Origin: Phoronis pallida
Lineage: Eukaryota; Phoronida; Phoronidae
Assembly (NCBI GenBank): GCA_028565715.1
Contig: JAOXYC010231459.1
Span: 1 to 10,611 of the forward strand
Direction of reading: 5' to 3'
Length of the DNA stretch: 10,611 nt
The notes under the pieces were generated by a model. That model was not told where the DNA came from and searched no databases. It saw only the letters and a list, made by a program, of their open reading frames with translations. Position numbers and translations under genes: made by a program. Below, piece by piece: positions 1 through 7,000 of the stretch (positions are counted from its first letter, which is position 1; every line of letters starts with the position of its first letter).

Positions 1-101
1 TATCTCAAGGTGAATTATAGATTTTTGGTTTTAGTTTGGAAATAAGCGAGCAAGCTAATTAACCAAACTGAATTTTATAATCAATGGATCACTGCCGTGA
101 T

Positions 102-180
102 GACAATAAGTTATGTTGAGGTAATTTTGGAATCTGAAAAAATTACAGATTCCAAAATTACCTCAATATAATTAATTGTC
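102..180. repeat. Foldback hairpin, 35-bp arms
   Basis: Positions 102-136 and 146-180 are inverted copies with three differences in 35, two of which would be G-U pairs in RNA. The inner 19 bp (118-136 with 146-164) are perfect, around a 9-nt loop. Weaker inverted similarity (AATGG, TCACTG) extends outward to about 80 and 205, so the whole unit may be a foldback MITE of about 130-160 bp with undefined ends. Confidence 0.8.
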
Positions 181-444
181 GGACAGCAGCCAGTGACCAT
201 TACTGTTCTATTTATTATTCAACCTAATAACACACAATGAAAAACTTTGCAACACCATTTTTTTAAGTCAAAAACTACAAAATATAAAGCAAAGTTTAAA
301 CAATAAACTCACTTCACATTTTTGTAACTTTTTAATCTTGTTCCCAATTATATTCAGAATGTTTTTAAATGTGTTAAAAATTTCAGTATATTTGTACAAA
401 AGCATGACATTGGGTATATATTATTTTAATTTTAAAATTTAAAA

Positions 445-741
445 GATACTGTCTCCTTGTTGGTGAGGATCTGGGTCACAATTCAAATCAACTAGACATT
501 TTGTGTATGAGTCCTTTGATGAATATAATTAACTTGCTTCTGAGTAAAAAAATTCAAAAAAAATCTGAAAGGGGTGATTCGAGAGCTTTTTATCCTAAAA
601 AAGTCTTAGATAATTTAATAATTTGGATACAAAAAGCTCCCAAAAGCCCCTTTACAGATTCTTAATTTTTTTTGCCAAGATGCAAGTTAGTTTTGTTCAT
701 GAATTTTGATGCCAGAGCGTGACCAACGAGGAGACAGTATC
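445..741. mobile_element. 297-bp MITE with TTTAAAA target duplication
   Basis: Terminal inverted repeats GATACTGTCTCCTTGTTGGT (left) and GATACTGTCTCCTCGTTGGT (right, reverse-complemented) differ at one base in 20. TTTAAAA stands directly outside both ends (438-444 and 742-748), a 7-bp target duplication that could be read as 8 bp. Inverted similarity continues inside: TAACTTGC, AAATCTG, AAAGGGG and GAGCTTTTT blocks occur in mirrored order, so most of the element can fold on itself. It has no coding capacity. A 7-8 bp duplication does not fit Tc1/mariner; hAT-like or another superfamily is possible, but I do not assign it. Confidence 0.85.
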
Positions 742-1036
742 TTTAAAAGTTAAAAGCAACCATTTGGTGGATAAGAAATGTTCACCTGCCCATTTGGTAA
801 TGTCACACCTTAATACCATCACCCAGGAGAAAAACAATGACAGATAATTCACTTGAGATTAAACCTATAAAAACTTGATGAAAATCAATAATTCTGTTGA
901 ACATGTAGTTCATGTTAAAAACTAGGACACGCAAGGCTGCAATGAGTGCAAGTCATAAACTAAGTAGAATACCATGTCTGGGCTCAAGTGTTCACTGAGG
1001 GTAAATTTCAATTTAGACAACTGGGTTGAAAAATAA

Positions 1037-1117
1037 CAAAGTGTTCCAAAGGTGTGGAAAATTTAATTGAGTAAGTAACTTACTCAATTAAATTTTCCAC
1101 ACCTTTGGAACACTTTG
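1037..1117. repeat. 81-bp perfect palindrome (40-bp arms, 1-nt centre)
   Basis: Positions 1037-1076 and 1078-1117 are exact reverse complements, with a single A at 1077 between them. The arm starts CAAAGTGTTCCAAAGGTGTG. Outside it the similarity becomes patchy (TCAATTTA and CTGGG on both sides), suggesting an older, diverged foldback of about 200 bp around a perfect core. Confidence 0.9.
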
Positions 1118-1254
1118 CTACTAGAACAGCTGCCCAGCAGAAATTAAATTGACAAAGCAGGCTAAAAAAAAGTGAGAATACTTTAATGATTTAATACTGA
1201 GTTAGTTGTATAAATGTAATGCTTTTACTAGGCCAAGCGGAAAGTGATAAATAA

Positions 1255-1308
1255 TGAAAAGACAGAAAAATTTGGAACTGATCAGCTCCAATTTTTTCTG
1301 TCTTTTCA
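1255..1308. repeat. Hairpin with 22-bp arms sharing a tail with the tRNA-like unit
   Basis: TGAAAAGACAGAAAAATTTG plus GA (1255-1276) is the inverse of 1287-1308 with one mismatch, around a 10-nt loop containing TGATCA. The right arm and loop edge (1283-1309) match the tail of the tRNA-like repeat at 6784-6809. Confidence 0.85.
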
Positions 1309-1309
1309 A

Positions 1310-2440
1310 TGATTATACCTCACAATTTGCATAAAATGGAATTAGCTAAAGATAATTGATCCTCAATCATTTGTTTGCTTTGAAATCAGTAAATTTTGTA
1401 ACATGCCGACCGCTATTCCATGTACCAAACTCAATCCATACAGTTAGGAATGGTTCACAACATCATTTTCATTCACACACCCTCTGCACAGCTTAAGAAA
1501 TAAAATAAACTAAGTTGGGATTTTTCTGAAAATTTAAATTTAAATTCTTGTGTTCCACCTGGCAGTCGAATTCAGCTGGATTGGATGACAAGACACTTTA
1601 CTCGTCCATATGGCAAAGTCAGCTGCCTAGGTGTAGTGAATCTACAAAGATACTATGTATGGTGACGTCAGAGTTCTGGGAAGTAATTAAAAAGACCAGT
1701 TGACAGGAGACCGGGCGAGACTCATTTCAACAATTTCATGTGACGTTGTTCCATCAATGGAAGTTAGGTTAGGAGCCGTATTTTGAAGAGACTGACGATC
1801 TTTTTGTGGCTTTTCAAAAGTTTTTGTACAACCAATCACATGGTTATTTTTGACTACTAGTAATTACCATACTCAGATTTACCCCAACTGTGCCTGTGGA
1901 ATCTTTGACATTACATTATTATCACCATGTATGTACTTCTCCTTTTATGGAGGTTTTAATAGTAATAAATAAATAAATTACATAAATTACATAACAATCA
2001 AGGTACCTCAATGGTAAATCATCAAAAAGTCCTCACAAAAATATAAAACGTTCAGCAACTGTGTATAGTTTAATGGGTACGGGGACTACGGGGTGCCAGA
2101 AGCCAACAGGTAGAAAACAGGAGGAACTTATGTCGTTTACATGTAGGCCTATCCAGTGTTTTGCCAATTTATGTAAGTTTACAGAATTCAGAGAACATTT
2201 GATCCAACTCTTAAGGAAATTCCCTTGGCTAGTTGTGCCTGTCCTTTTCGAGCACTTACTCAAAAAAACCCTTCAATGTGACGTTTACAAACAGAACAAA
2301 GTACTTACTATAAGAGCGTTGGTTTAAAATACAGCTAAAAAAATATGTGCTTTCTCAGCGAGTCCACGAGAACAAGGTGCACGTACACTGCCCCTATCTG
2401 TCAGCTTTATTCCTGTTATTTGTGATTTATGAATAGTTGT
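1310..2440. other. Gene-free AT-rich stretch
   Basis: No ORF with coding character and no element ends are evident. It holds a perfect TGACGTCA (1663-1670), an AAATTT alternation near 1529-1545 and a short AATA/TTACATAAA tandem tract at about 1964-1997. Two overlapping 76-88 codon ORFs on opposite strands (2033-2327) look like chance. Confidence 0.6.
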
Positions 2441-2444
2441 CATG

Positions 2445-2489
2445 TGACCTAGATAATATTGACCTACATAATGTTGACCTACGCGTGCC
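2445..2489. repeat. 15-bp tandem repeat with TGACCTA cores, three units
   Basis: TGACCT occurs at 2445, 2460 and 2475, exactly 15 bp apart. The first two full units (TGACCTAGATAATAT, TGACCTACATAATGT) differ at three positions; the third keeps TGACCTAC and then diverges. A fourth TGACCT sits at 2524. AGGTCA-type half-sites are bound by nuclear receptors, but nothing else here shows a regulatory role. Confidence 0.65.
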
Positions 2490-3415
2490 CTGGTTCTCAG
2501 GCTACACAGTGTAAAAGTTACATTGACCTCCCACTGAGGACCGGTTGGTATAATGACGACAAATCACTGACCTATGGCCCATTTTCGTCCTCAAGGCTTC
2601 GAGGCTATTTGGTTGGGTTGAACCTACCGAGGCATGAGGGGAGTCTTCAGGCAAATGTCCTAGCTATGACCAGCCCACTCCCAACCTATGTGGGCAAACC
2701 CCGTTTTTCTGGGCGAACGCGGTATCAATGTCTACAGAGTCTCACCAAAATTCGAACTGCTGAAAGTCAAAAACGCAATATCAACCAAAAAGTTCGGAGT
2801 TCATTACTGTATTTTTTAGTTTTTTAAAACTCAGGGTCTTAAAAAACTAGGCTACTGAAAAAAATCATTAACTTCGGACTTTTTAAAACCTGCATAATAG
2901 ATAAATCCCCGTTTCGTTTTATCTAGTAAGCAGTATATCCTGCTTCCTAGGTTTTATTGAGGACAGGCAAATACAAAAAACATTGTCAAGTTTTCACGCA
3001 CAATTAGTGCCGCATCCCGGTCCCCGGGATCCCGGGGCCTGACTGAAAATTGCCAAGCCAATCTTCCATCGATTGCAATGTTTTTGTGACCAGGGTGACT
3101 ACATGTAAGAAAACTGAAATGTTTAATGACAATGAACAACACTGTCCTTGCACACAAGAGATAATATTCAGGACAGTGCATGGTTACTACTGACCCCGGC
3201 TTTTACAAAACGCTAAATTGAAGTCCTGGGCCGAAGGTTTTTTGGCGGCGGGATCGTCTTTACTTGAAACCTAAGACTCAATATCTGGGTCCTAGTTGAA
3301 ACTTATCCACCACCCCGTCGTCCATCAGTGTCCATTGCCTATGTTAATCAATTTCCTTGCCGGGAGATGTCACGGAACCTCAAGAACTTATCATTATTAA
3401 TAACCCAGGTTCGAT
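2490..3415. other. Gene-free stretch
   Basis: A 122-codon plus-strand ORF ends here (2459-2827) but has no domain, no splice context and a composition like translated non-coding DNA. I see no mobile-element ends. The only exact structure is the 16-bp palindrome at 3022-3037. Confidence 0.55.
3022..3037. repeat. 16-bp perfect G+C-rich palindrome
   Basis: CCCCGGGATCCCGGGG is its own reverse complement. It stands out in AT-rich surroundings next to a second CCCGG word (3017-3021). Confidence 0.7.
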
Positions 3416-3454
3416 GAGATACCTCAAGTTTGTTCCCAAAAATTGAGGTATCTC
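3416..3454. repeat. Hairpin with perfect 12-bp stem
   Basis: GAGATACCTCAA (3416-3427) and TTGAGGTATCTC (3443-3454) are exact inverse copies around a 15-nt loop. No T-run or element end adjoins it. Confidence 0.7.
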
Positions 3455-3670
3455 GGGGTGTTCGACTGATCATGATCCTGGTTCCTAGATTCGACATGGC
3501 AACACTCTTTTAAAAATTGTTATGAAAATCTAGAAACCAAATGAAAATGTGATGCATAAAGCTCCTAGTGTACAGTTTTGTTGTCGTAGCTTAGGGTGTC
3601 CCATAAGTGATTACCCCCAACTTTGAACCTCCGTGTAACTAATTTTATTTATACCAATAAAAGTACTTCT

Positions 3671-3970
3671 CTTTCAAACAGGTGCTGTTGAACTTAAATG
3701 ACCATTGCCCCGTTTGTATAGCGAATGAGACTTACTTCTCATTCTGACAAATTTGTGATTTGTCACCAGCTTCAAGGTGGTAAATAAGTTCTCCCAAACT
3801 CATTAAGATAAAAACAACAACAATGTTTTTGATCATGAGCTCGACTGTATATACGACAGTCATCTGTCATCGATGTTGTTTGCGGGGTTGTTTGGGAGCA
3901 CTTTACACACGCGCAATGGTCATAAAAGTTGAACAGCACCTGATTGAAAGTGAATCTCCTGCCGGTGTAC
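3671..3970. mobile_element. Foldback element apparently nested in the left arm of the 1.9-kb transposon
   Basis: CTTTCAAACAGGTGCTGTTG at 3671, continuing through AACTTAAATGACCATTGC, is repeated in inverted form at about 3912-3950 with a few mismatches. CTCCCAAAC (3791-) and GTTTGGGAG (3890-) form a second inverted pair further in. Near-identical direct repeats flank the unit: ACCAATAAAAGTACTTC (3653-3669) and ACCAATATAAAAGTACTTC (3971-3989). Removing the unit plus one copy makes the left arm of the host element about as long as its right arm, which supports insertion. The right inverted arm stops about 20 bp short of the direct repeat, so the exact ends are uncertain. No coding content. Confidence 0.6.
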
Positions 3971-4585
3971 ACCAATATAAAAGTACTTCATAAAAATTTT
4001 GTATCTTTTATACGCCTTTCGTCAAAAATTATCAGATAATTTTGAAATTTGCAATTTTTGTGAACATTTTTTATAAATTTCCTCATCGAAAGGTTTTGAC
4101 CACTTTCCCCCTTTGAAATACAGTACATGTAAACGCAGAACAGTTTGATTTTCGTTTAATAAAACTTAACCTCAGGTTTATTTGACCATTCATAAGTACT
4201 TCCTTAAAAAATAGAACGATTATCTTGAGAGTGTATTCATTTTTTTAAGAAGTTTTTAATTGAACATGCAAAAAATTACGTTGTTCACCTGCAGATTCCA
4301 AGCTAAAATACATGCTACTGAATGTTTTTAAATTGTTCAACTATGTCAACTATTACAGCTGGCTGTCGATTACTGCCAATGATGCTTATCGAACATAAGG
4401 AATACATGACGAGAAGTATCCATTAACACATATTGCAAATCAAATTTCTCACTTGTCAATAACCCCCAAGACCCTTTGTAATAACCCTATGGTGTTAATG
4501 TTATTCAATTAGAGTAAGTAGTAGAACCACTTTCGCTTACAATAGAAGTCACAAATTGATTCAGAGGGTCGCTAAAACATGTTGA

Positions 4586-4634
4586 CCAGGGCAGTGATTT
4601 AAGGGGAAACACCAGGTAAAATCACTTTCCCTGG
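4586..4634. repeat. Imperfect hairpin in the transposon interior
   Basis: CCAGGGCAGTGATTT (4586-4600) pairs with AAATCACTTTCCCTGG (4619-4634), leaving an 18-nt loop and a small asymmetric bulge. Confidence 0.6.
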
Positions 4635-4833
4635 ACGGATTTCGAAGACCTATAGTGAACATTTTTTCTGTACATGGAAGTTTGCTACACTAATAATTCA
4701 CAAAAAAAATTATTTTACTTTTTTGATAAACCGGGGAACAGGCAGACTGTTTATTACTCTACACGGGTGAAACGCTCAATTAGCACTCGCGTAATTTGTC
4801 TGAATGGGGCCAAAACCAACATACCCGCCGATG

Positions 4834-4902
4834 TAGTCTCTCCCACACCCTGGCTCAGCCGCCAGTCTGTTCTAACCCCGGGGTTCTAACAGCGCGATAA
4901 GC
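4834..4902. repeat. Dispersed repeat, copy 1 (inside the 1.9-kb element)
   Basis: The segment begins TAGTCTCTCCCACA and ends TCTAACAG(C)GCGATAAGC. The same blocks, in the same order and orientation, occur at 10455-10511, where an 8-10 bp C/G-rich piece is absent. CAGTCTG near its centre also has an inverted partner at about 4731-4750 (CCGGGGAACAGGCAGACTG). It marks part of the transposon interior that also exists elsewhere in the genome. Confidence 0.7.
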
Positions 4903-5490
4903 GAGTCTAGTTTATGACGTCACTCCGCTTAAACACAATCTCTCACTATCGGTAACCTGATCCCTACTTTCGGTAAACCCCCCGCGATTGTTACAGTCCC
5001 TCGACCGGAGTCGAAGGGGCTGGAGTAGAGTCTACCGCCGATGGCGCCGACAGCATTTTGTTCCGCTGAACATGAGTGCCCAAGCAGTCGTGAGGATTTT
5101 GATCACGTCTCGTTAAATATAAAGCGTGAGACCTGCGTTAGAGGCTCCCCGGGAGAGGCTCATTTTCTTAATGAAAATTGAGGCTAAACATACTTACTGT
5201 ATTCATTTTTTGGAAAAAAAATTGCGAGTCAATAATTAAATTCGAATTTTGGCCATTTATACATGTATTTCAAATGGAAAAAGTGGTCAAAACAGTTTTC
5301 CAGTTTCCAGTATGAAATTTCAAATGTTCACAAAAATTACAATTTTCAAAATATCTTGACATGATTATTATTTGGCACATGACGTATGAAAGGTTAAATA
5401 TTCTTTTTGAGCAATTTTGATTGGCATTCGTTTAAACATATTTTTACAAGAGCCCAAAGTTGCGGCTAATTACTTACGGGACACCCTGTA

Positions 5491-6347
5491 TACTAACAGT
5501 TGACGAAGATACATGATGTTCAACGCCAGGTGACGTAACACCGGGCAATAATCCCATTACCGAAGTTCTCCCCGTATGATCAGCTAGCTCAGTGCCCGAT
5601 GCTTTACAAAAAGCTTTTCTCAACAAAAACAAATATGGTATCGCAGATTGCCAGTGACAAAGTGTGTCCAATGTTTTGTAAACAAAAACAAGTATTATTA
5701 AGATTCATGTACATGTATATTATCATTATATAATGTATAAAACAATTACACCCCTAATTTAATCAGGACCAAGACACGAGTACATTAATCAAAGGATCAG
5801 TGACATACAGGGTGTTAAAACTAGGTTACTATGAACTTACAGAATTGTACACGGAGAAACACAGAAATAGTTTGATACAGAGAAAATCCAGGACATCAGA
5901 GCAGCTGAAATGTTTGCTATGGCTATTTCACCAGCATGTACATGTACATTAGTTGCATCACTGTTTCGAATGAAGGTTTATAAAATTTGTTTTCAAAACC
6001 ATTTAGTAGTTGCTCAGATGAAGGTATATCGTATTTTTAACAAAGGTAAGCACAGACACTCATGGGCACCAATTATTGGTGAGAAAAGACAATCCACTGG
6101 CTACATAATAAATGCATGGTTCAGACAGAATTCATATTGATTTGTTGGCTACACAAGATAAATGATGTCAATAATTTAATTAATTCCAAAACAAAATTCA
6201 CAGTTTATCAATTATTAGAATAATTATGCAACAAGTTAACAACTTTTATAACAAAATGCCCATAAAAAGGTGTGATCTTACCCGAATGAATATGATGAAT
6301 GATCAATCCCACCCAGTTTGTTCAATAGGGTAATTATTGAGCAGCAA
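5491..6347. other. Gene-free stretch right of the 1.9-kb transposon
   Basis: It contains TGTACATGTA words (about 5708, 5936), an AT-rich palindromic patch near 5715-5745 and a 76-codon ORF (5910-6140) without recognisable features. No RNA gene or element boundary was found. Confidence 0.55.
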
Positions 6348-6353
6348 TTTTAT
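6348..6353 (-). promoter_or_regulatory. Candidate polyadenylation signal (AATAAA) of the coiled-coil gene
   Basis: TTTATT on the plus strand reads AATAAA on the gene strand, about 480 nt past the stop codon. I saw no AATAAA closer to the stop. Such hexamers are common in AT-rich DNA, so this is only a candidate end for a 3' UTR that would include the tRNA-like repeat at 6717-6791. Confidence 0.25.
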
Positions 6354-6716
6354 TCTACACAAAAAAGTTTTCTTCAAAGCAATGTTATGTGCCTTTTGCC
6401 TTAATTACGTGCAGTAGAAGTAAAAATCCCTATTACAATATTTCTAAATATTTTAAATTTGATAGTTCTGTTAGTATTGTAAAGAAGACAATTTCCACAA
6501 TGCAAATACACTTTGGTGGAGGAACCATCCTTAAATTGACTACACAAATGTTTTCTTGCCGTGGTTATTACATTTAAGAAGTGGCCATCCATACATACAA
6601 TTTGACCAGTATATCATCATAATGCATAAATCGAAGTGATACATTTAAAAGATTTGCCATAATATAAAAAATAAATATACTGTCAACAGCGCTAAGATTT
6701 GGACAAAATTAGGACA

Positions 6717-6791
6717 AGCTGGATAGTGCAGTTGGTAGAACATCTGACCGGCAATCAGGGAGACCAGGGTTCGATTCCCAGTTCAGCTCCA
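6717..6791 (+). repeat. tRNA-like sequence, probably a tRNA-derived SINE or degenerate tRNA
   Basis: The segment has a box A-like TAGTGCAGTTGGTAGA and a box B, GGTTCGATTCCC, spaced as in a tRNA gene. A 7-bp acceptor-like stem pairs AGCTGGA with TTCAGCT, including one G-U. TCTGA/TCAGG can form the anticodon stem around the loop CCGGCAA, which would give anticodon GGC (Ala-like), but position 33 is C instead of the near-invariant U. The D stem has a mismatch and the T stem an A-A. CCA and a T6 tract (possible pol III terminator) follow at once. Eukaryotic nuclear tRNA genes do not usually encode CCA, and the tail after it recurs at 1283-1309, so a SINE or retro-derived tRNA copy is more likely than a working tRNA gene. 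It lies antisense, downstream of the coiled-coil gene stop. Confidence 0.6.
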
Positions 6792-6809
6792 TTTTTTCTG
6801 TCTTTTCAA
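6784..6809 (+). repeat. Tail repeat shared with the hairpin at 1255-1308
   Basis: CAGCTCCATTTTTTCTGTCT and the following TTTCAA match 1283-1309 except for one extra A in the latter. The similarity does not continue clearly beyond either end, so this is a short shared module at the 3' side of the tRNA-like unit. Confidence 0.7.
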
Positions 6810-6835
6810 ATTTATAAAAAATAAGTTATTCCAGA

Positions 6836-7000
6836 TCACATATTGAGTTGAGTAGGTGGTACTTTGCCACTACTCAGACCATGTATTAAAGCAGCTATCT
6901 GTGTGTGTTTATCTAACTCTGTCTGTAATGTGTGTATACTGGTTCCTTTCTCCTTGAGATCAGCCTCATGCTGCCTACAAACTACTTCTAGTGATGAAAC
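6836..7000 (-). CDS. Coiled-coil gene, terminal exon with stop codon
   Basis: The acceptor ctctttcag precedes GTTTCATCACTAG, and the frame runs 54 codons to TGA at 6836-6838. It encodes VSSLEVVCRQHEADLKEKG, continues with helical sequence (TSIHTLQTELDKHTQIAALI) and ends HGLSSGKVPPTQLNM. The coiled coil appears to stop near LIHGLSSG, and the last dozen residues, with PP, form a short flexible tail. Starting translation at the Met just upstream in the intron (around 7016) would be wrong, because the acceptor at 7001-7002 matches the phase 0 end of the preceding exon. Confidence 0.83.
   Translation of the reverse strand, partial: VSSLEVVCRQHEADLKEKGTSIHTLQTELDKHTQIAALIHGLSSGKVPPTQLNM

Larger units (their letters stand above)
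4140..5255. other. Interior of the 1.9-kb element, no supported gene
   Basis: Between the inverted arms the sequence has no ORF worth calling; the longest, 71 codons at 4674-4889, crosses the dispersed repeat and looks random. The part from about 4830 to 5160 is visibly richer in G+C and CpG than its surroundings, with a TGACGTCA palindrome at about 4915-4922. A captured host fragment is possible. An imperfect hairpin sits at 4586-4634. Confidence 0.6.
3592..5488. mobile_element. Non-autonomous terminal-inverted-repeat transposon, about 1.9 kb, mariner-like ends
   Basis: The left end starts GGGTGTCCCATAAGTGATTA and the reverse complement of the right end starts CAGGGTGTCCCGTAAGTAAT. Over the first 32 aligned bases there are about four mismatches, and both then reach CAACTTTG. 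A second block of inverted similarity joins about 4032-4130 to about 5258-5365 (shared words TTTTTGTGAACATT, TTTTGACCACTTT, TTTGAAATACA). TA abuts the right end at 5489-5490; the left junction reads CTTAGGG, so the left tip looks damaged and the duplication is not clean. CAGGGTGTCC tips are common in the IS630-Tc1-mariner group. No transposase reading frame is present. The interior is discussed in separate entries. The ends are solid; the superfamily assignment is inferred. Confidence 0.75.

Noticed and set aside
1663-1670. TGACGTCA as a CRE promoter element
   Set aside because: The 8-bp palindrome also occurs in the transposon interior (about 4915-4922). There is no gene start nearby on either strand.
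1964-1997. AATA/TTACATAAA tract as a replication origin or matrix site
   Set aside because: Short low-complexity AT sequence of a kind found throughout the window.
2459-2827. 122-codon plus-strand ORF
   Set aside because: The longest ORF of the left half, but it begins in the TGACCTA tandem repeat, shows no domain or splice context, and has unstructured composition.
2954-3181. 75-codon minus-strand ORF
   Set aside because: No start context, no domain, and it runs through the CCCCGGGATCCCGGGG palindrome.
5910-6140. 76-codon plus-strand ORF beginning MFAMAISPACTCTL
   Set aside because: It looks faintly like a signal peptide, but the Cys-Thr stretch comes from the TGTACATGTACA word and nothing downstream supports a gene.
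6717-6789. Functional tRNA-Ala(GGC) gene
   Set aside because: C at position 33, mismatches in D and T stems, an encoded CCA, and a tail shared with another repeat argue against a working tRNA.
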